DNA from: Shewanella sp. OPT22
Lineage (GTDB): Bacteria; Pseudomonadota; Gammaproteobacteria; Enterobacterales; Shewanellaceae
Direction of reading: 5' to 3'
NCBI RefSeq assembly: GCF_004168585.1
Contig: NZ_PGVH01000033.1
Span: 133,469-197,468, forward strand
Length of the DNA stretch: 64,000 nt
Shown here: piece by piece, positions 42,323 through 52,079 of the stretch
Position numbering within the stretch: position 1 is the stretch's first letter
How the letters are laid out: every line of letters begins with the position of its first letter
Made by a program: the position numbers and the translations under genes
Notes under the pieces: model-generated
Databases searched by the model: none
What the model was told of the DNA's origin: nothing
What the model saw: the letters and a program-made list of their open reading frames with translations, nothing else

Positions 42323-43156
42323 TTAGTAGTTAATGCAAAGTTGCTTCAAGATTGTGATAATTTCAGGATTTCTGGTATCTGAAGTAATGGCTAAGCCAAC
42401 GGTGCGTTTCAGTTCAATATCTTCAATTTCCTTAAAAATTACATCACCATGATTTTCCCCTGCTTCAATTTGAGGAAGTAATGCGATGCCCAGCCCCGCA
42501 GCGACTAGACCTAATGCGTATTCGACGGTCTGTATCCTTGCTCGAACTTGTAAGTTAATCCCTTCTAAATCCAATAGCTGTTGTAAGTGAGCGAGGCCTT
42601 CGCAGGGCTGACGGTGAATAAAGGCTTTATTATGAAGATCTGAAATATGAATTTTAGATTTTAAGCTTAAGCTTGAGTTAGCTGGAATTGCTAATAGGTA
42701 GTTATCAGTCCAAATGGGTTGAAATTGCTCGTGGCTCTTTAAATCCGTTGTGGTGATAATTCTGGCGTCAGACTCTTCTGTATGTTCGACCAGTGTTAAT
42801 TCAATATTCGGGCAAGCTTGGGTAAAGTCTTTAAGCAGCTGGCTCATACGGCCAACACCGAGTGAGCGAATTAACCCTAGCTTAAAAGGCTGACGTTGAG
42901 TTGATTGCGAGAATAACGATTTAATCGCTTGGCTTTCGTTTAATAGCTGCTTGGCTAGAGGGTAAAGGCGTTTTCCTTCTTCCGTTGGCATGACACCTTT
43001 GCCATGCCTTTGAAATAACTGAACCGATAGCTCTGACTCAAGATTGCTCATTGCCGTTGATATCGAAGGTTGCGCTACATAATTCTGTTTAGAGGCTGCA
43101 CTAAAGCTGCCACTCTCAAACACAGAAATAAAATAGTTGAGTGCCTTTAAATTCAT
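42323..43156 (-). CDS. LysR-family regulator, divergent from gcdH
   Basis: From the ATG at 43156 the protein has 277 residues. It starts M-N-L-K-A-L-N-Y-F-I-S-V-F-E-S-G-S-F-S-A-A-S-K, the typical LysR winged-helix start. The upstream extension (M-F-I-F-I-I-Y) is hydrophobic and rejected. The C-terminal part is an effector domain. It shares the intergenic region with the acyl-CoA dehydrogenase gene and probably controls it; the inducer may be glutarate or a related acid (inference). Confidence 0.88.
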   Translation of the reverse strand: MNLKALNYFISVFESGSFSAASKQNYVAQPSISTAMSNLESELSVQLFQRHGKGVMPTEEGKRLYPLAKQLLNESQAIKSLFSQSTQRQPFKLGLIRSLGVGRMSQLLKDFTQACPNIELTLVEHTEESDARIITTTDLKSHEQFQPIWTDNYLLAIPANSSLSLKSKIHISDLHNKAFIHRQPCEGLAHLQQLLDLEGINLQVRARIQTVEYALGLVAAGLGIALLPQIEAGENHGDVIFKEIEDIELKRTVGLAITSDTRNPEIITILKQLCINY

Positions 43157-43198
43157 ATGAACCCTGATTGACGTACACGTAAGATATAAAATTAAACT

Positions 43199-43231
43199 AT
43201 AGATGATAAAGATAAACAATATTTTATCTAT
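43199..43231. promoter_or_regulatory. Candidate LysR operator
   Basis: An imperfect inverted repeat ATAGATgATAAA ... TTTATCTAT lies between the LysR start and gcdH. LysR sites are dyads of this kind (T-N11-A type). The call is tentative. Confidence 0.35.
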
Positions 43232-43296
43232 TAAATAATTGAGCGTAATCTAATCAGATTTCGTATTACTCTATAAAAAATACAAAGGGACCCTTC

Positions 43297-44472
43297 ATGG
43301 CACGAGTACATTTTGATTGGCAAGATCCGTTAAATCTAAATAGCTTATTAACTGAAGAAGAACGCATGATTCGAGATATGGTTCATGACTATGCACAAGA
43401 TAAGTTAATGAGCAGAGTGTTGACCGCAAATCGTGAAGAGCGTTTTGATCGTGAAATCATGCACGAGTTGGGTGAGCTCGGTTTACTTGGGTCAACGTTG
43501 CCAGAAAAGTACGGTTGCTCAAATACCAATTATGTCAGTTATGGTTTGATTGCTCGTGAAGTGGAGCGTGTAGACAGTGGTTATCGTAGTGCTATGAGTG
43601 TGCAGTCGTCATTGGTTATGCACCCAATTAACGAATATGGTACTGAAGAACAAAAACAAAAATATTTACCAAAACTGGCTACTGGCGAATGGGTTGGTTG
43701 CTTTGGCTTAACCGAGCCAGATGCGGGCTCAGACCCAGCAGGCATGAAAACCCGTGCTGAGAAAATTGACGGCGGTTATCGATTAAATGGCAGCAAAATG
43801 TGGATCACCAATTCACCGATTGCTGATGTATTTGTGGTGTGGGCGAAGTTAAATGGTGAAATCCGAGGCTTTGTTTTAGATAAAGGCTTAAAAGGTTTGT
43901 CGGCACCTAAGATTGAAGGCAAATTCTCACTGCGTGCATCAATTACCGGTGAAATCGTGATGGATAACGTAGAAGTGGGTGAAGACGCTATCTTCCCTGA
44001 AGTAAAAGGGCTTAAAGGACCTTTTGGCTGCTTAAACAAAGCGCGCTATGGCATTGCGTGGGGATCGTTGGGTGCAGCAGAGTTTTGCTGGCACGCTGCT
44101 CGTCAATACGGTTTAGACCGCCACCAATTCAATAAGCCGCTTGCAGGTACTCAGTTGTATCAAAAAAAATTGGCTGACATGCAAACGGAAATCGCAACAG
44201 GTCTAATGGCGTGTGTGCAAGCGGGTCGCTTAATGGATCAAGGTCAACTACCTGTAGAAGCGATTTCTCTCATAAAACGTAACTCCTGCGGCAAGGCACT
44301 TGATATTGCTCGTATCGCTCGTGACATGCATGGTGGAAATGGTATTGCCGATGAGTTTCATGTTATTCGCCATGTAATGAACCTTGAAGCTGTGAACACC
44401 TATGAAGGTACACACGATATTCACGCCTTGATTCTTGGCCGTGCACAAACAGGTGTACAAGCCTTTATGTAA
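43297..44472 (+). CDS. gcdH: Glutaryl-CoA dehydrogenase
   Basis: A 391-residue acyl-CoA dehydrogenase with [15 protein letters not shown] and W-I-T-N-S-P-I-A-D. The catalytic Glu370 is in [16 protein letters not shown], the glutaryl-CoA dehydrogenase form. It oxidises and decarboxylates glutaryl-CoA to crotonyl-CoA in lysine/tryptophan breakdown (established). FAD and electron-transfer flavoprotein are required. The gene is first in a three-gene plus-strand cluster with a divergent LysR gene. Confidence 0.92.
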   Translation: MARVHFDWQDPLNLNSLLTEEERMIRDMVHDYAQDKLMSRVLTANREERFDREIMHELGELGLLGSTLPEKYGCSNTNYVSYGLIAREVERVDSGYRSAMSVQSSLVMHPINEYGTEEQKQKYLPKLATGEWVGCFGLTEPDAGSDPAGMKTRAEKIDGGYRLNGSKMWITNSPIADVFVVWAKLNGEIRGFVLDKGLKGLSAPKIEGKFSLRASITGEIVMDNVEVGEDAIFPEVKGLKGPFGCLNKARYGIAWGSLGAAEFCWHAARQYGLDRHQFNKPLAGTQLYQKKLADMQTEIATGLMACVQAGRLMDQGQLPVEAISLIKRNSCGKALDIARIARDMHGGNGIADEFHVIRHVMNLEAVNTYEGTHDIHALILGRAQTGVQAFM

Positions 44473-44483
44473 TCTCACTCACA

Positions 44484-44511
44484 AAGGGTAGAGCTGAGAA
44501 TTCCTACCCTT
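44484..44511 (+). terminator. Hairpin between gcdH and the E1 gene
   Basis: AAGGGTAG / CTACCCTT with a 12-base loop lies 12 bp after gcdH. No T-run follows, so it may only reduce read-through or protect RNA ends. Confidence 0.4.
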
Positions 44512-44547
44512 CAAAACACAAATAATAATGTGAAGTAGAGGGTAGTA

Positions 44548-46764
44548 ATGGAAGATAGAGCGATTGCCGTTGATAGGCAGTTTATTGAAAAAATTCTAAG
44601 TCACGATTTCAACTATGATTCTCACGGTTGGGATCACAAACGTTTAGGTTTGAGCGATGCTGACTTTCTTGGCATGTTTGAATCGCAACTCAAAAGTCGT
44701 TTACTGGATATAGAGTCGAGGCAGATGCGAGCTCGAAACCAAGGTTTTTATACCATTGGTAGTTCTGGTCATGAAGGTAATGCGGCTTATGCTAAAGCAC
44801 TGCGAACCTCTGATATGGCATTTTTGCATTATCGCAGTGCCGCATTTTTGATTGAACGTGGCCGCCGAGAGGCAGGTGAAACCCAATTATGGGATATGTT
44901 GCTGTCATTTGCGGCATCCAGTGAAGACCCGATATCTGGAGGGCGTCATAAAGTGCTAGGCAGCAAAACGCTGTACGTACCGCCGCAAACCTCCACCATT
45001 GCTTCCCACTTACCCAAAGCTGTTGGCGCTGCACTGAGCATCCCGTTAACGGATCGGTTAGAAATCGACGCAGAATTACCCAATGATGCCATCGTGTTAT
45101 GTAACTTCGGCGATGCGTCTGCTAACCATGCTTCAGCGCAAACCGCAATCAACGCAGCTGGGTGGGCATCTTACCAACAGGTGCCTATGCCACTGTTGTT
45201 TGTCTGTGAAGATAACGGTATTGGTATTTCGACTTCCACACCAACAGGCTGGATTGCCGAAAACTTCAAGCAGCGTGGAGGGGTTAAATACTTTCATTGC
45301 GATGGTTTGGATATTCTTGATTGTTACCGTGGCGCCAAACAAGCAGCAGATTGGGTGAGGTTGCATCGTAAACCAGCATTCTTACATGTTCGAACCGTGC
45401 GTTTAATGGGACATGCGGGCAGTGACGCTGAGATTGCTTATAAAACCCGTGAGCAGATTTTAGAAAATGAAGCCTTAGATCCATTGATTAATAGTGCAGG
45501 GCAAATCATCGAAGCAGGCTTACTGACCTCAGAGCAAATTGTCAGTTGGTATCACCAGCTAAAACAACAAATTGCTGCAGTGGCACAAGTAGCGGTAACT
45601 CGCCCTAAATTGCAAAATATCGGGCAGGCGATGGAGTCGATAGTTGCAACACCTTCTGATAATAAGGCAAAGGAAAAACAGCTTACTGATACCGAATTTA
45701 ATCAGTTAATGAAAGCCGATAAAAATTCCATCGGCAAACCAGTTCATATGGGAAAGCTGATTAACTTAACCCTCACCGAGCTCATGGCGCATCACTCAAA
45801 TATCGTTGTGTGTGGTGAAGATGTTGGTAAAAAGGGCGGTGTGTATCATGTTACTTCTCGGCTGGTGGAGCGCTTTGGCCCCAACCGAGTGATCAACACC
45901 TTACTCGATGAAACCTCGATTCTTGGTCTTGCTATTGGTATGGCCCACAATGGCATCTTACCAATACCTGAAATTCAATTCCTTGCTTACGTTCATAACG
46001 CCGAAGATCAAATTCGTGGTGAAGCAGCGACTTTGCCATTCTTCTCAAATGGCCAATACGCTAATCCAATGGTGATCCGCATTGCGGGCTTAGGTTATCA
46101 AAAAGGTTTTGGAGGTCATTTCCATAACGACAATTCGCTTGCAGTATTCCGTGATATTCCGGGTTTAATTCTCGCTTGTCCATCCAATGGTGAGGATGCC
46201 ATGGGGATGCTACGAGAATGCGTGAGATTGGCTCAAGAAGAAAAGCGTCTAGTGGTATTTATCGAGCCGATAGCTTTGTATATGACGCGCGATTTACATG
46301 AAGCTGGCGATAACCTTTGGGCGAGCGAATATCAAAAACAAGCCGAAGCAAAGCAACTGCCTTTTGGAGAAATTGGTGTTCATGGTGAAGGCAAAAAGCT
46401 GTGTATCATCAGCTATGCTAACGGCTATTACTTAAGCCGCCAAGCTGAAAAGCAATTGGCAGAACAGTCTATTGAAACCACCATCATTGATTTGCGTTAT
46501 TTAGCACCGCTAAACGAACAAGCGATTGCTAAAGTGGCTGGCCAATGTGATCACATTTTGATTGTCGATGAATGTCGAAGAAGCGGTAACGTCAGTGAAG
46601 CTTTATTTACTTGCTTGCAAGAACAATTGGGAAAACATTGTCCTCCTATCGCTCGTTTAACTGGCGAAGATTGCTTTATCCCCCTCGCTGACGCTGCAAC
46701 AATGCCGCTACCGAGCAAAGATAAAGTTATCGATGCCGCAATTAAATTAGTCCAACAACAATAA
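44548..46764 (+). CDS. Fused E1 alpha/beta thiamine-dependent 2-oxoacid dehydrogenase
   Basis: The 738-residue protein joins both E1 subunits of the branched-chain type. The alpha half (1-360) has R-N-Q-G-F-Y-T-I-G-S-S-G-H-E and the TPP motif G188-D-A ... E-D-N-G224. The beta half (about 395-738) starts I-G-K-P-V-H-M-G-K-L-I-N and has the typical G-E-D-V-G and R-I-A-G-L-G-Y. No E2 or E3 genes follow, so it must use those of another complex or act alone. Next to gcdH a 2-oxoadipate or branched-chain substrate is possible (inference). Confidence 0.87.
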   Translation: MEDRAIAVDRQFIEKILSHDFNYDSHGWDHKRLGLSDADFLGMFESQLKSRLLDIESRQMRARNQGFYTIGSSGHEGNAAYAKALRTSDMAFLHYRSAAFLIERGRREAGETQLWDMLLSFAASSEDPISGGRHKVLGSKTLYVPPQTSTIASHLPKAVGAALSIPLTDRLEIDAELPNDAIVLCNFGDASANHASAQTAINAAGWASYQQVPMPLLFVCEDNGIGISTSTPTGWIAENFKQRGGVKYFHCDGLDILDCYRGAKQAADWVRLHRKPAFLHVRTVRLMGHAGSDAEIAYKTREQILENEALDPLINSAGQIIEAGLLTSEQIVSWYHQLKQQIAAVAQVAVTRPKLQNIGQAMESIVATPSDNKAKEKQLTDTEFNQLMKADKNSIGKPVHMGKLINLTLTELMAHHSNIVVCGEDVGKKGGVYHVTSRLVERFGPNRVINTLLDETSILGLAIGMAHNGILPIPEIQFLAYVHNAEDQIRGEAATLPFFSNGQYANPMVIRIAGLGYQKGFGGHFHNDNSLAVFRDIPGLILACPSNGEDAMGMLRECVRLAQEEKRLVVFIEPIALYMTRDLHEAGDNLWASEYQKQAEAKQLPFGEIGVHGEGKKLCIISYANGYYLSRQAEKQLAEQSIETTIIDLRYLAPLNEQAIAKVAGQCDHILIVDECRRSGNVSEALFTCLQEQLGKHCPPIARLTGEDCFIPLADAATMPLPSKDKVIDAAIKLVQQQ

Positions 46765-46777
46765 TTGAGAAGTAAAT

Positions 46778-47824
46778 ATGAGTTCGAATGCGAAGGAAAG
46801 AGTCATTGTTGTAGCGCCGGGAAGAGGTTGCTATAACAAAGAAGAGTTAGGTTATTTAGCTCGCTTTCATGCGGATAAACTGGAGTTCATAGAAGAAATT
46901 GATGAGTATCGTACCGAGCAAAAACAGCGCTCGATTGCCGAGTTAGATGCACTCAACAAATACTCATTTAAGCTGCACACTCCCGGCGAAAATGCTTCAG
47001 CGCTGATTTACGCATGTGCCTATGGTGACTTCTTAAATATTGACCGTGATAAATACGATATCGTAGCAGTAACGGGTAACTCAATGGGCTGGTACATTGC
47101 ACTTGCGTTATCTGGTGCACTGCAACCTGATGCTGCAATTCAGGTGATCAACACCATGGGTTCGATGATGCAAAACGGCTTAATTGGCGGCCAAATTATT
47201 TATCCAGAAATTGATGAAAACTGGCAAATAGATGTCAGTAAAACTGAGTTGTTAGATTCAGTAGTTGAAGAAGTAAACCAACATGCAGGTTGTGAGTTAT
47301 TTACCTCAATTTATTTGGGCGGATATCGAGTCTTAGCAGGCAATGAAGCTGGATTAAAGCTGGCTGAAGAAAAGTTACCTCAACTTGATGCTCGTTATCC
47401 AATGCGACTCTACAATCACGGCGCGTTCCATACGCCATTGTTGAAAGATATCAGTGACAAAGGTTTTGAGCTGTTGGACGAAGATTTATTTGAGAAACCA
47501 GATCTGCCGTTGGTGGACGGTCAAGGTAATATCTGGAGTCCATATTATTGTGATTTAGATGCACTGCGAGATTACACTTTAGGTCATCAAGTTACCGAGC
47601 CTTATGATTTCAGTAAAGCGATTGAAGTGGCAATTAAAGAGTTTGCCCCAGATAAGATTATTGTCTTAGGTCCTGGGAATACGTTAGCAGGCCCAGTGGC
47701 TCAAGAGTTGATTAAACACAACTGGTTTGGTTGGCAATCAAAGCAAGATTTTGTGGATGCGCAAGCGGATGAGCCGAAGTTGATTGCGATGGGGCATGGG
47801 GAGCAACGTTCGTTGGCGGTATGA
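46778..47824 (+). CDS. FabD-like acyltransferase
   Basis: The 348-residue protein has the acyltransferase nucleophile motif G-N-S102-M-G-W (GxSxG type) and catalytic H218 in H-G-A-F-H-T-P-L, as in malonyl-CoA:ACP transacylase. The start V-I-V-V-A-P-G-R-G differs from FabD (F-P-G-Q-G-S). It follows the E1 gene by 13 bp and is probably in the same transcript. It may move an acyl group made by E1 or GcdH between CoA and a carrier. No carrier protein gene is present, so the partner is unknown. Confidence 0.78.
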   Translation: MSSNAKERVIVVAPGRGCYNKEELGYLARFHADKLEFIEEIDEYRTEQKQRSIAELDALNKYSFKLHTPGENASALIYACAYGDFLNIDRDKYDIVAVTGNSMGWYIALALSGALQPDAAIQVINTMGSMMQNGLIGGQIIYPEIDENWQIDVSKTELLDSVVEEVNQHAGCELFTSIYLGGYRVLAGNEAGLKLAEEKLPQLDARYPMRLYNHGAFHTPLLKDISDKGFELLDEDLFEKPDLPLVDGQGNIWSPYYCDLDALRDYTLGHQVTEPYDFSKAIEVAIKEFAPDKIIVLGPGNTLAGPVAQELIKHNWFGWQSKQDFVDAQADEPKLIAMGHGEQRSLAV

Positions 47825-48313
47825 TTTGGGAAATCATACCTAATGAGGTGCTAAGAGCGTAAACTTCTGCTAAGTTTTTTAAAATCGTGGAGTTGCACTC
47901 CACACCGCTAAAACCTTGGGCATTCTGCCCAAACCCGACCAAGAAAGGGTTCACCAGCAAACCCTTTCTTGGATCTCTCTGTGCCGCCCAAACGAAGCTA
48001 ATCGTTGAAGATATTTTTGAATAAATGACTAACAGCTCTGATGGTACATCCTGTACCTCAGAGCTTGGCTCGACGTCCTTGTCTCGCCCACGTCATTTTA
48101 TATTCAAAAATATCTTCAACAGCTTCGATGGGAGGTGTTTTAGCCTGCAAAGTGGTTTGTAGAACTCAAAATAAGTTTTGCCTCATTCCGAGTTGCGTAA
48201 CACACTAAGTTACAAAAGATTAAATTAATTAATGGGCATAAAATTTATAGCTCTTAAACAATTCTAACTCTTATGATTTAATAAAAAATATAAATATCAA
48301 ACAAGGAATGTTA
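47825..48313. other. Gene-free stretch with structured repeat
   Basis: 489 bp between the acyltransferase and the decayed amidohydrolase. It holds the cloverleaf-like element at 47993-48127 (see its own entry). The rest is AT-rich, with no frame that I can support. Confidence 0.5.
47993..48127. repeat. Cloverleaf-like structured repeat
   Basis: An outer stem pairs 48004-48023 with 48101-48120 perfectly over 20 bp, and extends outward through CGAAGCT / AGCTTCG (47993-47999 with 48121-48127, four bases unpaired). Inside are two hairpins: AGCTCTGA...TCAGAGCT (48034-48065, with inner GGTAC / GTACC) and GACGT...ACGTC (48072-48094). The form is a three-way junction. It may be a mobile palindromic repeat or a structured RNA. 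Confidence 0.7.
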
Positions 48314-49753
48314 ATGCGCTACACTCTATTTTTATGTCTATTCTGGTTATCTTTTCCTTCGTGAGCTACAAACAACCTTTTAATTGAAAATGTCACGATA
48401 ATTTCATCTCATCATCAACCACAAAGTGAAATGAATGTGCTGATTGATGACGGTAAAATCACTCTAATCTCCGCTGAAAAAATTGTTACTAGGAGTAATA
48501 AAATTGATGGTTCAGGTAAATATTTAACACCAGGGATAATGGATAGCCATGCTCATGTTTCACTAATTCCAGGTATGGGCTTTGGTGTTGAGCCTGTTTC
48601 AGTAGAACACCCAAAAATTACTAAATCTTATTTTAAACAATAGCCTAAAAGTTTTTTATACCAAGGAGTAACGCAGGTTTTAGATCCAAACCCTGGTAGT
48701 AATTGGAAGCATTTTGTTTCGAGCGAGATACACCCTGATTATTTCAGATGCGAAGTGATAACGTCGAAAAATACATTCCCTTATGTTGAAAAAACGGATG
48801 AAAAATCTCGTTCAATGTATCGATATTTGATTGATGAAAAATCCGATGTAGGTAAATTAAATTCGGCCGAAGACATTGTTAAGAGAATTTCCAAGTCTGG
48901 TGCATCATGCATAAAATTGTATTTTGAAAATGGTTACGGAAACATTGATATTTGGCCAACACTCTCTAGTGAAACATTACTTCGTATTAGACAATCGGCT
49001 AAAAAAATGAAACTACCAATACTCGCTCATGCTAACGCATTGGATATGCAAAAGTTGGCGCTAGAAGCCGATGTTGATGTTATTGCTCATGGTATGTGGA
49101 ATTGGGGCAAGTTCAATCAGTCAAGAAGCGTACCTAAACCAATTGCAGCAGTTCTGGATAGAATTGTTAATAACAAAATAGGTTACATTCCAACACAAAG
49201 AGTCATTGCGGGCTTAGGTGAAGTGATGATTCCTAACATTGTAGAGTCCCCTGAGTTTAGAAGTGTTACTCCACTATCCCTTTTAGCTTGGTACAAGAGT
49301 AAGGAAGCTCAATGGTTCAAAAAAGAACTTAGAGTTGGCTTTGATGGGATGCCTGATAATTCCATCACTGAAGTGTTTCTTTATGGAAAAATTGGTAAAG
49401 GGGAGAAAGTTATCGACTATCTCAATAAATCTAAACACTCTTTGATGCTAGGCTCTGATTTTCCAGGAAGCCCCAGCTATGCTAATCAACCAGATTTGAC
49501 AACCTATCAAGAAATGAAAGCAATGAGAAGTGCGGGACTAACGCTCGATGAAGTGTTAGCTGCAGCAACCATTAATAATGCAATGCAATTTAATATGCAT
49601 GATAATTATGGCACTGTAGAAGTCGGTAAAATTGCTAATTTGCTTTTATTAAATGAAAACCCTTTAGATAAGATAGAAGCATGGAATTCAATCCATACAG
49701 TAGTTTTAAAAGGAAGGGCTATAGCCAGAAATGAACTAGCTGCAAGGCAATAA
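48314..49753 (+). pseudogene. Secreted amidohydrolase gene with two in-frame stops
   Basis: One frame runs from ATG 48314 to 49753. The signal peptide start M-R-Y-T-L-F-L-C-L-F-W-L-S-F-P-S is cut by TGA at 48362-48364, and a second stop TAG stands at 48641-48643. Otherwise the frame is intact: D-S-H-A-H-V (metal ligands), L-A-H-A-N, V-I-A-H-G-M-W, G-S-D-F-P and V-G-K-I-A-N-L-L-L. This is the amidohydrolase superfamily, imidazolonepropionase-like. TGG-to-TGA and CAG-to-TAG changes would explain both stops. The parts 48431-48643 and 48755-49753 look like separate genes but are one broken gene. Two stops make function unlikely. Confidence 0.85.
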
Positions 49754-49865
49754 AGTGACGTAGATTTGTTCAAGAATTTTGCAGAACGAAATACGGAATT
49801 GTCCAATAACAAGTTACAGATGATGCAAAAGCAGCTATCTAATTAGCTGCTCAAATCCTAAATTT

Positions 49866-50195
49866 TTAACCAAACTCCTTAAATGTCTTACTAAGAAACA
49901 AATCTTTTTGTTTAAGGTTGACCAAACACTTCCATGTTGAAACTGCCAAGGGAAGTTGCACAACTCCTGTTTTTTGACCTGTTTGTACAAGTGCCATAAA
50001 CGGATGACGTTTGTATGACTTAATAGATGAACCTTTAAAATCATGAATAAGCTTTTTCGTAAATACCTGGGCCATTGCCAATGGCGTAAAAGTTATCTTG
50101 CCCTTTAGCTGCCAATTGTTCATCAACCTTAACTAACCCATTTGCGTTGAGTAAGTGAGAAAAACTTGGTTTTAAAAACTCGTTGTTGGAGAGCG
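49866..50195 (-). pseudogene. C-terminal remnant of an NAD(P)/FAD oxidoreductase
   Basis: On the minus strand one frame reads L-L-N-A-N-G-L-V-K-V-D-E-Q-L and N-F-Y-A-I-G-N (the FAD-binding A-I-G-D motif of AIF/AMID-like oxidoreductases), then stops. The next frame continues the same family with Q-L-P-L-A-V and D-L-F-L-S-K-T-F-K-E-F-G. So the gene has lost its 5' part and carries a frameshift near 50050-50090. It lies between two decayed or orphan loci. Confidence 0.55.
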
Positions 50196-50208
50196 TTTAT
50201 TTCCAATG

Positions 50209-50235
50209 AAAAAACGCCTCTGTAACTAGAGGCGT
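50209..50235 (-). terminator. Terminator of the DUF4397 gene
   Basis: ACGCCTCT / AGAGGCGT (50214-50221 with 50228-50235) with a 6-base loop is followed on the minus strand by TTTTTT, just after the stop at 50243. Confidence 0.88.
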
Positions 50236-50242
50236 GGTAGGT

Positions 50243-51745
50243 TTATTGCTGAGTAACAGTCAAACTGTATCCAGAGGTAGACTCTGCATCGGTTTCAATT
50301 ATCATGAATAGCTCTTTAGATTCCTCATTCAACGTTAACTCTGTTGAGTGAAGAATAGTGCTACTACCTGAGTAAGTCGCAATTGCAAATACTTGATATG
50401 TATTATTGATCAACGTGATGGAGTTAGATTCTTCATAATCTACGATAGAGCTGTATTTCGCTGTTTCGATAGTTTCGTCACTGCGAACAAAGAAAATTTC
50501 AACGCTTTCGAAGTCATCATGATCTACAAGGTTTACCATAGTGATGCCGTGATCGTAGATACTTTCACGCTGACTATTCGGAATAATGATAGAGTTAATT
50601 TTTACTTCATACTCATCGACCTCACCATCATCATCTTCATCCACATCTCCGTCACCATCCTCATCAACGGCTTCTTCTTTGAGGTAGAAAAACACCGTGC
50701 GAATTGCATTTTCTGGCATCGTCAGTAAATGATTTTTGAGTAATGGTTCTTGTTCATTAGTAGCTGTGATGTCAATCCCGTAGTCACCCTTAGATAAAGC
50801 TAGGTACTTACTGAACTCGCCAGCTTTTAATGCGGCAACATCTGCGCTGTCGTCAACACCGCCAACATACAAGTCAAAACTTGATTGGTAGCTTGGTATC
50901 AACTCATGTTCAGTCACACCGTTGAATACCTTGAACTTGGCACTTGCATTAAAGTCTTGATGTTCAGTTGTTGATGACGTTGAAACACGATCCAAAATAT
51001 AGGGCAAGTTTCCGGCACCCGAATTCTCTCTGATGACCAAAATGTACTGTGAAGGGTAGTCAAAACTCATTTCTTCTGAGGTAAATAAAACGTCAGTTTC
51101 GCCCGCTTCTGTGATGTAAAAGGTGTAATCATCTTGATCAAACTTTTGATTGTCTGAAAGCTCTTTCAGCGCTAATTGTACAATTGGTTTTGCTTCATTA
51201 AACGTTTCATTCGATTTAGAATAGTGAAGCTCAACGCTCTTTGCGTTAGGGTGAACGTTTAATACTCTAAAATTAAATAAATCGTTATCATCATCGTCTT
51301 CTTCATCGATAACAGGGATGTCGAAAAGGGTAGTTTCAGGTTGTAAAATATCACCTGTTAACACGATAAGTTGAACGGCTTCATTTTTAATTTTTACCTG
51401 ACCTTCCGCAATGAGTTCTAAATCATCTCTATCTTTGCTGTCATCATCTTGCCATGCTAATTCGTAAAACTGTTTTCCCGTAGGTACTGATTTATCTGAA
51501 GTTGCAATACCATACTCAACGGCACTATAGGTATTTTCGAAGTCGTCACTGTCGTTTGAGTTCAAGTCCTCGTCAACGGTCAAAAACACAGCGGGTGAAT
51601 TCTTAGAGGCGTTGTAAAATTTTATGTAGCCTGTTTTATCATTATCATCATCACTACTGCCACAACCAGACAATCCGACGATAGAAGCTAAAAGTAAAAA
51701 TTTAGTTTTAGTAAAATAAGAAATACTACTTTTTCTTAAGTTCAT
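50243..51745 (-). CDS. DUF4397-like lipoprotein with acidic calcium-binding-like stretch
   Basis: From the ATG at 51745 the protein has 500 residues, with lipobox I-V-G-L-S-G-C-G-S-S. A start five codons upstream is a TTG and lacks the spacing given by TAGGA. The first part matches DUF4397 (Y-I-K-F-Y-N-A-S-K-N-S-P-A-V). Later repeats show similar beta patterns. A very acidic stretch (D-E-D-G-D-G-D-V-D-E-D-D-D-G-E-V-D) resembles DxDxDG calcium loops. It is probably on the cell surface or outer membrane. Its function is unknown. Confidence 0.8.
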   Translation of the reverse strand: MNLRKSSISYFTKTKFLLLASIVGLSGCGSSDDDNDKTGYIKFYNASKNSPAVFLTVDEDLNSNDSDDFENTYSAVEYGIATSDKSVPTGKQFYELAWQDDDSKDRDDLELIAEGQVKIKNEAVQLIVLTGDILQPETTLFDIPVIDEEDDDDNDLFNFRVLNVHPNAKSVELHYSKSNETFNEAKPIVQLALKELSDNQKFDQDDYTFYITEAGETDVLFTSEEMSFDYPSQYILVIRENSGAGNLPYILDRVSTSSTTEHQDFNASAKFKVFNGVTEHELIPSYQSSFDLYVGGVDDSADVAALKAGEFSKYLALSKGDYGIDITATNEQEPLLKNHLLTMPENAIRTVFFYLKEEAVDEDGDGDVDEDDDGEVDEYEVKINSIIIPNSQRESIYDHGITMVNLVDHDDFESVEIFFVRSDETIETAKYSSIVDYEESNSITLINNTYQVFAIATYSGSSTILHSTELTLNEESKELFMIIETDAESTSGYSLTVTQQ

Positions 51746-52079
51746 TATTTTTCCTATCAAATGACTTTTAATTAAAATGGATACCTAGTGCGCATTAGGA
51801 TTTATGCAAATTTATAGCTTTAAATTTCAGAGTGTAGAGAGGCATAAAATTAAAAGGTTCAAAAAATATAAGAAATATCTTTTTGAAATATGAATGAACT
51901 TTATCTTTAATATCGCTGTCGCAGTTGATGATTGGTCAGGTTTGATTGTGCTTGTTAACTTTAGGTTTTAAGCGTTAACGCAGTGTTTTTATTTCAAAGT
52001 TTTTGTGTGCGGCATTGTGAATTAATATGCGGTGAGGAAGTTGGCCAAAAAGAGTGTCAGCCAACGAATTTTATAGGAG
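51746..52079. other. Gene-free stretch upstream of the DUF4397 gene
   Basis: 334 bp between tpm (3' end) and the DUF4397 start. A weak hairpin GTTGGC / GCCAAC (52040-52065) lies after tpm. The rest is AT-rich and should hold the DUF4397 promoter. I see no gene. Confidence 0.45.

Noticed and set aside
47993..48127. Cloverleaf element as an integron attC site or a tRNA
   Set aside because: The ends read GTTGAAG...CTTCAAC, opposite to the attC order, and there is no anticodon arm or CCA-type acceptor. No cassette array or integron integrase is near.
25191..48643. TAG reassigned as a sense codon
   Set aside because: Essential genes end normally and only decaying genes have internal TAG. One case also has TGA. 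Gene decay is simpler.
49835..50044. 69-codon minus-strand frame starting M-I-L-K-V-H
   Set aside because: It is the alternative frame of the FAD oxidoreductase remnant.
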